A stretch of DNA of 64,000 nucleotides from Terrimonas sp. (GTDB lineage Bacteria > Bacteroidota > Bacteroidia > Chitinophagales > Chitinophagaceae), in the NCBI RefSeq assembly GCF_003075435.1, contig NZ_QCZJ01000010.1:124001-188000 (forward strand). Direction: 5' to 3'. Position 1 is the stretch's first letter, and each line of letters begins with the position of its first letter. The notes beneath the pieces were generated by a model that had not been told where the DNA came from, ran no database searches, and was given only the letters and a program-made list of their open reading frames with translations. The position numbers and the translations under genes were made by a program. This document shows, piece after piece, positions 45,255 to 53,619 of the stretch.

Positions 45255-46112
45255 CTACTTCTTTTTGTTTTTCGGTTTTTTCTTTTCACCCTCATTCAAT
45301 TGCAATGCGCTTTTGGCATTTAGAGAGGTTACTACGTTTTTTCCTGTTTTAGCTTCCAGTTCTTTGCGGGCTACTCTTGCTACATTGCCGCCTTGTTTGG
45401 CTACTTTCTTGCTTTCTTCAAAATCTTTCGGACTGGTTGCAGCTGATATGTCCTTTGTGGATGCTTCGGCAAGCATGTTTAAAATAAGTTCCGTGTTGGT
45501 CATGTTATCCCTCAAGTTTTGTTTTTTTAGCCCTTTCAGGATTTTATATTCTTTCGTGGTTTTATCACTCCATGCTTTGGTAATAATATCGGTAAGCGTT
45601 GCAAACTGAACGCCCTCTTTCAAGCCTCTTTTTTTCCATTCGTCTGTTAGTTCCTTTCTAATTTCAATACTTTTCAATCGTTGGTTTATCCAGTTTTCTG
45701 AATAACCGAGTTTCATGTATTGTTCCAATGCCCGGTCAATACTCAGTTCAGGGTCTTGCATTTCATCTAATCGTTCTGCGGCTACCTGTGCCAGCCATTG
45801 TTTAAAGGGTTCTGCTTTGGGCGATGGTATGGATTGTATCAGGCGAAAAAGCTGTTCGGTATCAGCCACATCGGTCAATCTCATTTTGCCGTCTGGGGCT
45901 GGCATTTTCAAAGCGTTACAATTTGTAACGGTTTCATTTCCCTCGTCTTTTAATCTCTTTTTTAATACCCGCCAATACACCTGAGGATTAGGGCTATCGG
46001 TTAAAACTGCAATAACATCAACAATCGATAAATACCATTTTTCGTTTTCAGCATCCCAAAGCGTTCTAACCTTTTTGTCCTCAAATATTTTTATTTCATT
46101 TTGCTTTTTCAT
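45255..46112 (-). CDS. Bro-N domain protein in the RM operon
   Basis: 285 residues. The N-terminal Bro-N domain of phage antirepressors is clear: KIFEDKKVRTLWDAENEKWYLSIVDVIAVLTDS, then FRLIQSIPSPKAEPFKQWLAQVAAERLDEMQDPE. The C-terminal part is a long basic helical region (KKWAK and EGEKKKPKNKKK tail). It is often found next to type I RM genes and may regulate or protect them; not known here. Its ATG abuts the inserted GxxExxY element, and its stop TAG abuts the hsdM ATG. Confidence 0.88.
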   Translation of the reverse strand: MKKQNEIKIFEDKKVRTLWDAENEKWYLSIVDVIAVLTDSPNPQVYWRVLKKRLKDEGNETVTNCNALKMPAPDGKMRLTDVADTEQLFRLIQSIPSPKAEPFKQWLAQVAAERLDEMQDPELSIDRALEQYMKLGYSENWINQRLKSIEIRKELTDEWKKRGLKEGVQFATLTDIITKAWSDKTTKEYKILKGLKKQNLRDNMTNTELILNMLAEASTKDISAATSPKDFEESKKVAKQGGNVARVARKELEAKTGKNVVTSLNAKSALQLNEGEKKKPKNKKK

Positions 46113-46113
46113 T

Positions 46114-46586
46114 GTCTGAATCAGAATTTACTGAATTTTTGAATTTGCTGAATTGTGTTTTGGATAATACTTAGGATTAAATAAAAGTTTATGCTGCAAA
46201 CTTTGGCTTCCAAAATTTATCAATAGTCCAAGGGGGAAATCATAAGCCACCGTATAGTTTTTTGCTTGTGCGATATGAACATCTTCAAGATTCACCAACG
46301 CTTTAAGTTCAACTACTACTTTGCCTTCCACAATGAAATCCGCCCTTCTTGTTCCTACTTCAATGTTTTCATAAAACACAGTTTGCTCTTGCTCTCTTTT
46401 GAAACCTAATCCTACTCTCTCTAATTCTATCGCAAGGCATCTTTGGTAAATCACTTCCTGAAAGCCGGGACCCATCGTATTGTGAACCTTCATTGCACAA
46501 CCAATTATCTTATACGTCAACTCGTCCTTTTCCATATCCTATTTTTATTCTGTTATTTTTTTCATTTTGTAAATTCTGATTCAGAC
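46114..46586 (-). mobile_element. 473-bp element with terminal inverted repeats encoding a GxxExxY protein
   Basis: Ends are perfect 18-bp inverted repeats: GTCTGAATCAGAATTTAC at 46114-46131 and its complement at 46569-46586. The element is flanked by the direct repeat CATT (46110-46113 and 46587-46590). It contains just the GxxExxY gene. Removing the element and one CATT copy leaves CATTTA, giving hsdR stop TAA directly followed by ATG of the Bro-N gene, as at the other junctions in this operon. The insertion is therefore secondary. Confidence 0.8.
46128..46535 (-). CDS. GxxExxY (PD-(D/E)XK-like) protein carried by the element
   Basis: 135 residues of the GxxExxY family, a PD-(D/E)XK nuclease-like fold of unknown function. 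Signature GPGFQEVIYQ near residue 22, with the catalytic-like RRADFIVEGKVVVELKA (D...ExK) and C-terminal AQAKNYTVAYDFPLGLLINFGS. The stop codon lies within the left terminal repeat, and the C-terminal NSANSKIQ is encoded by it. The gene sits between hsdR and the Bro-N gene, but only because the element is inserted there. Confidence 0.92.
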   Translation of the reverse strand: MEKDELTYKIIGCAMKVHNTMGPGFQEVIYQRCLAIELERVGLGFKREQEQTVFYENIEVGTRRADFIVEGKVVVELKALVNLEDVHIAQAKNYTVAYDFPLGLLINFGSQSLQHKLLFNPKYYPKHNSANSKIQ

Positions 46587-46589
46587 CAT

Positions 46590-49379
46590 TTATGCTGCTA
46601 ATACTTGTTCGGTTAAACTTAAAATTTCGTCAATCTCTTTTTGATTGAAAATTCCCCTGATGCCTTCGGGATGAAGCATGGTAAAAGGCGATTCAATCAG
46701 GTTGCATTTGCTCACATCACCTTTTTCCAACACAAAGTTTTTGAGCAAATCCAAAAATTGAAGTTGTCGGCTGGTGAGGTAACTGTGTTTGGCAATAAAA
46801 TCATCAAATGCTTTGGTAACGGTTTCGGCAAAGGTTTCTAATTGCTCTATACCCAAAATATGTTTTATGAATTGCACCAATGCCGCTTTGCGATGGTTGT
46901 AAACCTTGCGAAGCAAATCAATAGTAATATGCGGATGCTCGTTGTGCAGTTCTTCTGCCAATTGTTCCGCTTCATCTGTTGAGATTTCCTGTCCCTGTTT
47001 TAATTTCTGTAAAATCGGATTGCTTGAAACCAGTTCGTTGATTTTCTTTTCAACCAGTTCACGGTATTTGGCTACACTCAACGCTTCGTGTTGCGGACCA
47101 AACTCTACAAACTCCTTTTCGGCAACAATGTCTTTCAGGTTGAATTTTGCAGGAGCCAGCGGAATAACCGCTTCACGGAATTTCATCAATGGTGATAACT
47201 TCTGAATCAGTTCTTCAAACTTGTCTTCATTGATGGTTGCCCAATAATGATTGCTTTGTGCCTGTCGAATCAATTCCTGCTCTCTTGCTACAATGTTGAT
47301 ACTCAAAGGCAGTTCGCCAATTTCTTCAATGATGCTTTCTTTCAGTGTTTCAAACTTTTCCGTTTCACCTGCCAAATGAGCCAAAGAAACTTCCACAATG
47401 TCTTTTTCAAATCGCATGGCTTTGAAATCAACATCTGAAACCGTGCGAAGCAGTGGTTTTACAACGGCTTCCAAAAACTCCATTTTGTCGGAAGTCAGAT
47501 TGTTCCAGAAGTTATCATCTTCTAAGCGTTGCAGTTCGTGTTTGGCTTCCATGATTACAACTGAATTCTTCGGAAGCGACTCAACCTGCTTTCTGATTTT
47601 CTGAACTTCTTTATTTACAATTTCGGAATTGCTTTGTGTTTGGGCTTCTTCAATTTTTTCCAGTCGAATACCAAACAAGCGAACAGGCAAAGGAATTTGT
47701 CCTTTCAGTTCTTTGCCTCTCGGATTGAGTTTGAAATATTCAAAGTTGTCCCAGCAATCAAGAATCAGGAAATTGTCTTTCTGTGTGCACCAGGGTTTTA
47801 TTTTTTCAGGTTCGAGTAAACGGGTTCCTCTGCCTATCATTTGCCAAAATTTGGTATAGCTGTAAACAGGTTTTGCAAAAACCAAATTCACCAATTCCCG
47901 AACATCAATACCCGTGTCGAGCATGTCCACACTGATGGCAATGCGTGGCATGTCGTTGCTCACAAACTGGTCGAGCAAACCGCCTTTTCCGTAAACTCTT
48001 GGGTCTTCACTTACCAATACTTTGGCTAATTCTCCTTTGTATTCTGGATAAAGCGAATCAAAAATTTCTTCAACTCGTCTTGCATGTGCTTTGCTGATGC
48101 AAAAGAAAATCGTTTTCCCTGGCAAAACTCCGTTGGCATCTTTGATGCTTTCTTCCATGAATTCACGGACAATTAAAGCGTTGGTGCCACGGTTGATTAC
48201 CTTCTTTTCAATCTCTGTTCCTTCGTAGTTGATTTCTTCAATTTCCTTTCCTTCCAACATCAATTTTTGTTGGTCTTCTAAAGAAATTGTCCGCTTGCTT
48301 ATGCCTTCGTCCTGAAACTTGGTTTTAATTTTCATTACCTGAAAATTGCTCAGGAATGGAGGAATGTGATTTACTGCTTCATCATAAGAATAAGCAAAAG
48401 TCGGAACGCCATCCTCGCATTCAAACAATTGAAACGTGTTGTGGTCAATTACGTCCGTTGGCGTGGCGGTCAAGCCAAGTGTAATGGTATTGAAGTAATC
48501 AAGAATTTCCTGATAGGTGTTGTAAATGCTGCGGTGGCTTTCATCCACCACAATCAAGTCAAAGAAATGCGGACTTAATGATTTTTCTTCATTGCGAATT
48601 ACATTCAACATAGTCGGATAAGTTGAAACATAAATCCGTCTGTCGGTGGCAATTTCCTTTTCGCCTTGCTTTAGCCAGCGAGGTTCGTTTGGCAAATGCT
48701 CTTTGAATGCTTCCAGTGTTTGGTCACGCAATGCGATTCTGTCAACAAGGAATAAAACTCTTTCTACCCAACCTGCTCTCATTAAAGCGTCCACCAGGGC
48801 AATGCAGGTTCTTGTCTTGCCCGTGCCGGTAGCCATTACCAACAAGAATTTGCGTTTCCGTTTTTCAACGGCTTCCATTACGGCACGAATAGAAGCAATT
48901 TGATAGTTCCTTCCTGCAATGTTGGTATTGATAAGTTCTCCTGCTAATGGCTTTCTCGCTTTGCGTATGTAGGCATAGCGTTCAAGGTCGTCCCGTGTCG
49001 GGAAACCATAAACTTTCTTTGGGGGATAGTTTTCTAAGTCCCAAAAGTAAATGTCGTGTCCATTGGTATAAAAGCAGAAAGGCAGGTCAACGCCTTGTGT
49101 TGATTGAATGTTGTAGCAATATTGTTTGGCTTGCTCCCGTCCGAGTGCAGCGTCCACCGAAGTTTTTTTGGCTTCTACAACGGCAAGTGGTTTACCGTCC
49201 TTGCCCAATAAAACATAGTCGCTGTATTGGTGTCCAGCGTATGGAGTTGTCGGTTCTTCAACAACTGTCAAGTGAATGTCAAATTCTTCAATTACCTGAG
49301 TTAGGTCAGTCACATTCCAACCCGCTTGTTTTAAGCGGTTGTCAATGATTTCTTTCCTTGTCAGTTTTTCGTTCTTCAC
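46590..49379 (-). CDS. hsdR: Type I restriction-modification endonuclease/translocase subunit
   Basis: 929 residues. An N-terminal nuclease region with PD-(D/E)XK-like KPLAVVEAKKTSVDA is followed by SF2 translocase motifs: VMATGTGKT (Walker A), VVDESHRS, LGLTATP, SVDMLDTGIDV and QMIGRGTR. The C-terminal part is an EcoEI_R-like helical domain. It cuts unmodified DNA while translocating, together with the HsdM/HsdS complex. It is first in the operon; the inserted GxxExxY element now starts 4 bp after its stop. Confidence 0.96.
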   Translation of the reverse strand: MKNEKLTRKEIIDNRLKQAGWNVTDLTQVIEEFDIHLTVVEEPTTPYAGHQYSDYVLLGKDGKPLAVVEAKKTSVDAALGREQAKQYCYNIQSTQGVDLPFCFYTNGHDIYFWDLENYPPKKVYGFPTRDDLERYAYIRKARKPLAGELINTNIAGRNYQIASIRAVMEAVEKRKRKFLLVMATGTGKTRTCIALVDALMRAGWVERVLFLVDRIALRDQTLEAFKEHLPNEPRWLKQGEKEIATDRRIYVSTYPTMLNVIRNEEKSLSPHFFDLIVVDESHRSIYNTYQEILDYFNTITLGLTATPTDVIDHNTFQLFECEDGVPTFAYSYDEAVNHIPPFLSNFQVMKIKTKFQDEGISKRTISLEDQQKLMLEGKEIEEINYEGTEIEKKVINRGTNALIVREFMEESIKDANGVLPGKTIFFCISKAHARRVEEIFDSLYPEYKGELAKVLVSEDPRVYGKGGLLDQFVSNDMPRIAISVDMLDTGIDVRELVNLVFAKPVYSYTKFWQMIGRGTRLLEPEKIKPWCTQKDNFLILDCWDNFEYFKLNPRGKELKGQIPLPVRLFGIRLEKIEEAQTQSNSEIVNKEVQKIRKQVESLPKNSVVIMEAKHELQRLEDDNFWNNLTSDKMEFLEAVVKPLLRTVSDVDFKAMRFEKDIVEVSLAHLAGETEKFETLKESIIEEIGELPLSINIVAREQELIRQAQSNHYWATINEDKFEELIQKLSPLMKFREAVIPLAPAKFNLKDIVAEKEFVEFGPQHEALSVAKYRELVEKKINELVSSNPILQKLKQGQEISTDEAEQLAEELHNEHPHITIDLLRKVYNHRKAALVQFIKHILGIEQLETFAETVTKAFDDFIAKHSYLTSRQLQFLDLLKNFVLEKGDVSKCNLIESPFTMLHPEGIRGIFNQKEIDEILSLTEQVLAA

Positions 49380-49720
49380 TTTATATATTCTAAAATTTAT
49401 AGTTGGTCAAAATACGCAAAAAATCTGTTTTGTTGTCCGAATGCTCTGTCGGTGCGTTGGCAGAAACAGCTCTTTGGATTTTGTCACAGGGTTGGCTTTG
49501 TGCGGATGGGGCAAAATCCAATGTGCCGTTTGCGAGTCGGCATAAAATTGAATTAAAAAAAATGTGCGGTGGGGAAAATAAAAAATACACAAGGGTAGGC
49601 AATGAGTGCCGGCTCAGTGCTGTCCGTTTGTAATATGGTCTGTATGTTGGTCATTTGTCAAAATGGTTTACTTTCTGTTTATGTTTTGGTCGTCCTTTCT
49701 ATGTTCGGAGTGTCGTCCTA
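49380..49720. other. Upstream region of the RM operon
   Basis: Short overlapping open frames occur on both strands (49339-49633), with no family match and no convincing start context. This is presumably the promoter region of hsdR; no clear -7/-33 pair could be chosen. Confidence 0.4.
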
Positions 49721-49726
49721 CCATTG

Positions 49727-49750
49727 GCTATAACGCCCCGTGTTGTACGC
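49727..49750. repeat. Cassette boundary palindrome between units 1 and 2
   Basis: GCTATAAC (49727-49734) and GTTGTACGC (49742-49750) are near inverted repeats (GCnTAyAAC) with a seven-base linker, GCCCCGT. It joins unit 1 to unit 2. Confidence 0.5.
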
Positions 49751-50283
49751 TGGCTCTCTACTTTTAATATCAAGGGTATATTCTTACTTTGTAATTCCTA
49801 TCAGTGATAACTTTGTAGTGCTGTTTGAATATTTGTCAAAATAAAATGTTATTGTTAGAACTTGGAAATACCTAATCCAAATTACTTGTTCTTCCTCGTT
49901 TATTTCAAATTTTAATTTATTAATTTTTAAGTATGATTTCAGGTTTTCGGCATTACAATTATTAAGGTTAAATCGCCTTTTATTACTGTCACCCAAAAAA
50001 AGGTGGTTTTCCTGATTTTGCATTAAAATATCAAAAGAGTTAATAATTCCTCCATTAGTTGAGACCTCAACATCTACCTCCCTATCAAAGAAATAATAAG
50101 CATTCGTATTATCTCCAATTGGATTATAGTCAATTTCTACCTTAAAAGAAGTTAGGTCAAGTGGAGATCCTATCTTGAATTGGAAAAAAGTATCTGGGCT
50201 AATATAATTTTCTAAATAAATGTCTCCCATTAATTAGTAATTCTTAGTTACAATATAGAGTATGTCCACTGCTAGCGTACAAC
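49742..50283 (-). mobile_element. Cassette-like unit 2 with one hypothetical gene
   Basis: Begins GTTGTACGCTGGC (49742-49754) and ends GCTAGCGTACAAC (50271-50283). The ends are inverted repeats with one mismatch in 13. It contains a single leftward gene. Confidence 0.5.
49784..50230 (-). CDS. Hypothetical protein, 148 residues
   Basis: A soluble protein beginning MGDIYLENYISPDTFF, with beta-rich composition (TSFKVEIDYNP, IRYFQVLTITFYFDKY). No signal peptide, no recognised family. Single gene of a cassette-like unit, as often seen for accessory or immunity-type proteins, but nothing shows a role. Confidence 0.55.
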   Translation of the reverse strand: MGDIYLENYISPDTFFQFKIGSPLDLTSFKVEIDYNPIGDNTNAYYFFDREVDVEVSTNGGIINSFDILMQNQENHLFLGDSNKRRFNLNNCNAENLKSYLKINKLKFEINEEEQVIWIRYFQVLTITFYFDKYSNSTTKLSLIGITK

Positions 50284-50442
50284 GTTCCTGGGCTTTGCGA
50301 AGTACGGGCATTAGAATTCCGTCTGCTCGCTTGGCTGTAACTTTTTATTTAGTACGGCCAAGTTACAAAAGCCGATTAGAATTCCAACTGTATTTAAGGC
50401 GATATTCTATCGCCCGTATTTTGCAAAACCCTTGTTATATGC
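50275..50442. repeat. attC-like palindrome of 168 bp between units 2 and 3
   Basis: GCGTACAAC (50275-50283) pairs with GTTATATGC (50434-50442). GGGCTTTGCGAAGTACGGGC (50290-50309) pairs with GCCCGTATTTTGCAAAACCC (50412-50431) at 17 of 20 positions, and all three differences are transitions, so G-T pairs would still hold the stem. The intervening 100 bp are the loop. Confidence 0.7.
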
Positions 50443-51029
50443 CGTTTAGTCTTCGATTATATAACTTCCATTCTTTGCAAATTTAATCGTTGCGCCAATC
50501 CCAACGTCTGTCGTTGGAATAGAAATGCTATAGTGTAATTTTATTGTGTCGTTTGCTATATAAAAATTCGGATAGAGTAGGGTCGCATGTTGTCTGAGTT
50601 CAGTACTAAGTAATCTGTCAAATAAGGATTTAGTAATAGTCGTATGAAAAAGTGTGTCATTGTCGGAAAGGAGTGTAAGTTCTGAGATGAGGTTATATGT
50701 GACGAAATCTTTATGCGTGTCGAAGTCATACCTGGCTGGAACGACAATACCACTGTCGTTGGATGATTCATGTCTAAATAAGACCTGGTATTTTATATCG
50801 CTGTCAATAAAGGAAGTGTCAATTAAGATCGGCTTTGAATATTGAGATAGAAATTCATTTCGTAATTCGTCAATAGATTGTTGGACAAAATCAGTAGTAT
50901 CAATTTTCTCAATGTGTTTTGTCGAATCGGTCTTGTTGTCTGAATTTGGTTGTCCAGTCGAACAACCAAGAAGTGTCGAATAAATAAATACTGATATGAT
51001 TGGCAGGGTCTTCATAAATGGCACACAAC
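50434..51029 (-). mobile_element. Cassette-like unit 3 with a lipoprotein gene
   Basis: Begins GTTATATGCCGTTT (50434-50447) and ends AAATGGCACACAAC (51016-51029), inverted repeats at 11 of 14 positions, with transition differences only. The gene's stop codon lies at the edge of one repeat and its ATG directly next to the other, so the unit is little more than the gene. Confidence 0.45.
50446..51015 (-). CDS. Hypothetical lipoprotein
   Basis: About 189 residues from ATG 51015 (a GTG three codons upstream is less likely). Lipoprotein signal with lipobox LLGC (Cys about 18) followed by a polar Asn/Asp/Thr-rich stretch and a beta-rich domain (ITKSLFDRLLSTELRQHATLLYPNF). No recognised family. Cassette gene of unit 3. 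Confidence 0.6.
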   Translation of the reverse strand: MKTLPIISVFIYSTLLGCSTGQPNSDNKTDSTKHIEKIDTTDFVQQSIDELRNEFLSQYSKPILIDTSFIDSDIKYQVLFRHESSNDSGIVVPARYDFDTHKDFVTYNLISELTLLSDNDTLFHTTITKSLFDRLLSTELRQHATLLYPNFYIANDTIKLHYSISIPTTDVGIGATIKFAKNGSYIIED

Positions 51030-51220
51030 TTGTAAATTTATATTATCACCTCCAATTTACAAGTATTGACAACCAATATCTTAACCTTATGAATTTTATG
51101 TTGTTGTTAGAACAATACGATTTTGACCTTTCTACCTTACCTCCTTCCAAATGTTGCCAAAAATTTAATTCAATGCCATATTTTTACAGAATTACCATTA
51201 GGTATCAATCAAATATAACA

Positions 51221-52039
51221 ATGAAAAAGTTTTTTCTCTTTATTATAGCCGGCTGTTTCCTGTTTTCATTCACTCAAAAAGAAACTGCCTGGGTAGCCAT
51301 TGGCGATTCCATTACTTATCTCAATGATCATCCTGATGAAGCTGGCAACAGAATAACAAAAGGCTATTTAACCATGGTCCGGGAAAAAATGCCCAACATC
51401 AAGGCGCTCAATAAAGGGTTTAATGGCTGGACTTCCGGTGGTATAGCTGATAAGTTTTCGGAACTTGATATACCCAAAGCAGATATCTACAGTATATTTC
51501 TTGGTACCAACGACTGGTGGCAGGGAAGACCTGTCGGCACCCTGGATGATTATAAAAACAATAGTGGAAATAATACTGTATATGGTTCTTTCCGTATTAT
51601 TATTAATGAACTGCGAAAGCTGAATCCCAAAGCAAAAATCATTCTTATTACGCCTTTGCAGCGTGCAGATTTTGTATATATAAATAATGCACATAATAAC
51701 GCTTACGGATCATATAAACCAAAGAACAATCAAACGCTGGCACAATTTGCAGAGGCAATTAATGCTATAGGGAAGTTTGAAAAATTTTCAGTGGTTGATC
51801 TATATAATAAGAGCGGAATTACGCAACAGAATATTATTAAATACAAAAGACTGAAAGATCCGTTAACAGGTGTTTATAAAGATTACGGCTACCCCGATTT
51901 TATCGATATCCCTTTTAACCCTGATACAGATGAATACCCTTATCCTGTTGATGCAATTAATATGACCTACGATGGGCTTCATCCTTCTGATAAAGGATAT
52001 AAAGTAATTACAAATATGCTGTTGAAAGCGTTGCGATAA
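51221..52039 (+). CDS. SGNH/GDSL-family hydrolase, exported
   Basis: About 272 residues. ATG 51221 is chosen because it gives a signal peptide (MKKFFLFIIAGCFLFSF); the open frame upstream runs through a cassette boundary. SGNH blocks: WVAIGDSITYL (Ser nucleophile), LGTNDWW (block III) and DGLHPSDKGY (Asp-His). Such enzymes are esterases or acetylhydrolases, often of carbohydrates or peptidoglycan. Substrate unknown. Its gene lies just outside the cassette array. Confidence 0.9.
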   Translation: MKKFFLFIIAGCFLFSFTQKETAWVAIGDSITYLNDHPDEAGNRITKGYLTMVREKMPNIKALNKGFNGWTSGGIADKFSELDIPKADIYSIFLGTNDWWQGRPVGTLDDYKNNSGNNTVYGSFRIIINELRKLNPKAKIILITPLQRADFVYINNAHNNAYGSYKPKNNQTLAQFAEAINAIGKFEKFSVVDLYNKSGITQQNIIKYKRLKDPLTGVYKDYGYPDFIDIPFNPDTDEYPYPVDAINMTYDGLHPSDKGYKVITNMLLKALR

Positions 52040-52040
52040 A

Positions 52041-52073
52041 ATAAGCTGGACATATCAAAACTTTGATCTCAGC
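52041..52073 (-). terminator. Possible terminator between convergent genes
   Basis: An imperfect hairpin with ATCAAA/TTTGAT core and AGCTG/CAGCC arms lies between the two stops. Read leftward it is followed by TTATTTT, which would end the flavin reductase transcript. Confidence 0.4.
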
Positions 52074-52730
52074 CTACTTCTCAAACACCAGCGCCTCAGG
52101 TTTTGCTCCTGATTCCTGCAGGATATTGCTGATGACTTCAACCATTTTATCAGGTCCGCAAATGTAAAAAGGCTTTGAAAAATCTTTTATATGCTTTTGA
52201 AGAAAGGCTTTATCTATATATTCTTTTTTATTCCCTTCCTGTGTTAATATAAAGTGCGCTTTATCGCCTAGTATTTTTTCAAATTCATCTTTCATGATAA
52301 TATCGGCTGATGTTTTGTTTGAAAAAAACAATTCATTATCATCAATCATATTATCCTTATACAACTGCCGGAAAATGGCAATAAAGGGTGTAATGCCTGC
52401 GCCGCCTGCAATGAAATACCCGGGACCGTTGTATGCGATAGCGCCCCATACATCATGAATGATCAATTCATCTCCAGGTTGCAAATGATCTAAGTCATTT
52501 GTTACACCATTATGATCGCGGTAAGATTTTATAGTAAATTCCAGGTGCGGCCATTCATTTAAGCTTGTAAAGGTAAATGGGCGCTTTTCGTCCTTCCATT
52601 TTTCCTGGTTGATGGCTACTTCCGTTGCCTGCCCGGGTTGAAACTTATAACCTTTGGGCTTTTCTACACGGTAATGTTTTACATCATGTGTTACCGGCTC
52701 AACAGATATTATTTTTACAATCTCTTCCAT
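52074..52730 (-). CDS. FAD/NAD-binding oxidoreductase (ferredoxin reductase type)
   Basis: About 218 residues from ATG 52730 (a longer open frame exists but has a poor N-terminus). FAD-binding RPFTFTS (about residue 50), NAD-binding GGAGITPFIAIFRQL, and YICGPDKMVEVI near the end. Single-domain flavoprotein reductase, probably feeding an oxygenase or haem/iron-sulfur partner. It is 74 bp downstream of the TauE gene and may share its transcript. Confidence 0.9.
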   Translation of the reverse strand: MEEIVKIISVEPVTHDVKHYRVEKPKGYKFQPGQATEVAINQEKWKDEKRPFTFTSLNEWPHLEFTIKSYRDHNGVTNDLDHLQPGDELIIHDVWGAIAYNGPGYFIAGGAGITPFIAIFRQLYKDNMIDDNELFFSNKTSADIIMKDEFEKILGDKAHFILTQEGNKKEYIDKAFLQKHIKDFSKPFYICGPDKMVEVISNILQESGAKPEALVFEK

Positions 52731-52804
52731 TATATTGATTTTTGAATTAACGATTTTGAATAATAATACAACTGTCGTGCCTGTATTCACTATTGCCTTC
52801 TCTA

Positions 52805-53560
52805 TCATCTTTTCAAAAAAATGAACAACGCCCCGATAAACGTTAACACTATAATTATTTTCCTGTAATTGTCATCCTTTATAGCGGCTACAATTTTTAT
52901 TCCAAGCAAAAAACCAATAAGCAGAGAAGGTAAAAGTAGTATATCTGTTTTAAGCGTGGAAACAGTAATGTTTTTCCAGAAAAATATTTGGAAAGGAAGC
53001 TTGAAATAGTTTATCGCAAGAAATACCCAGGCTGCTGTTCCTATAAAATCATTTTTGGGTAAGCGCATAGCCAGGAAGTAAATATTGGAAAAGGCACCGG
53101 CAAGATTTCCAAGCATGGTTGTCAGTCCTGACACAAGCCCCATTGACGAAACAAATAATTTGTTGGAAGGTATAACCACCGTTTTACGTATTTCAAGAAA
53201 GAGCATGATGATTACCGTGAGTATAATAAAGACTGCCATTACTTTCCTGAAAACAGTTTCATCCATATCCTGCCCTATAAATACACCTGTCAGCACACCT
53301 ATCGCCATCCAGGGAATAAGTTTCCAGAAATGATTCCATTGCACATGCCGGTGGTAATATTTTACAGCCATCAGGTCAGCAAAGCATAATAGCGGCAACA
53401 CAATTCCTGTAGAAGCTTTGCTGCCGAGCACCACTGCCATAAGGGTAATATTCAACATGTCAACGCCTTTAAGTCCGGCTTTTGACAGCCCTATGAAAAA
53501 AGCGGCGAGTGATATCAGTATCCAGTCTAATAATGAATGAGCAGCAAATAATTCATGCAT
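52805..53560 (-). CDS. TauE/SafE-family exporter, second copy
   Basis: 251 residues with about eight hydrophobic segments and the paired repeats (LISLAAFFIGLSKAGLKGVDML and SMGLVSGLTTMLGNLAGAFSN). It is divergent from the copy at 35486. Together with the reductase downstream it may handle an organosulfonate or sulfite. Confidence 0.88.
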   Translation of the reverse strand: MHELFAAHSLLDWILISLAAFFIGLSKAGLKGVDMLNITLMAVVLGSKASTGIVLPLLCFADLMAVKYYHRHVQWNHFWKLIPWMAIGVLTGVFIGQDMDETVFRKVMAVFIILTVIIMLFLEIRKTVVIPSNKLFVSSMGLVSGLTTMLGNLAGAFSNIYFLAMRLPKNDFIGTAAWVFLAINYFKLPFQIFFWKNITVSTLKTDILLLPSLLIGFLLGIKIVAAIKDDNYRKIIIVLTFIGALFIFLKR

Positions 53561-53619
53561 AGTATACCAACAAATATACTTGTGATATACTAAGCATGAA
53601 TATAATCCGGAGTCTTATT

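Larger units (their letters stand above)
41446..49734 (-). mobile_element. Cassette-like unit 1 with the type I RM operon
   Basis: The unit starts GTTATAGCCAGTGG (41446-41459) and ends CCATTGGCTATAAC (49721-49734). These are inverted repeats with one mismatch in 14. All genes within run leftward. Units 2 and 3 to the right have the same layout with their own repeats. It is like an integron cassette but far larger than usual at 8.3 kb, and no integrase is present in the window. Confidence 0.5.

Noticed and set aside
45163-45609. Open frame of 148 codons antisense to hsdM and the Bro-N gene
   Set aside because: Spans the junction of two genuine genes on the opposite strand; hydrophobic by composition only.
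47200-47216. TCTGAATCAG in hsdR
   Set aside because: It lies in ordinary coding sequence (ELIQKL) with no extended match to the repeat family.
49339-49633. Several overlapping 60-76 codon ORFs on both strands upstream of hsdR
   Set aside because: They overlap one another in all frames, with no domain or signal sequence; likely non-coding promoter DNA.
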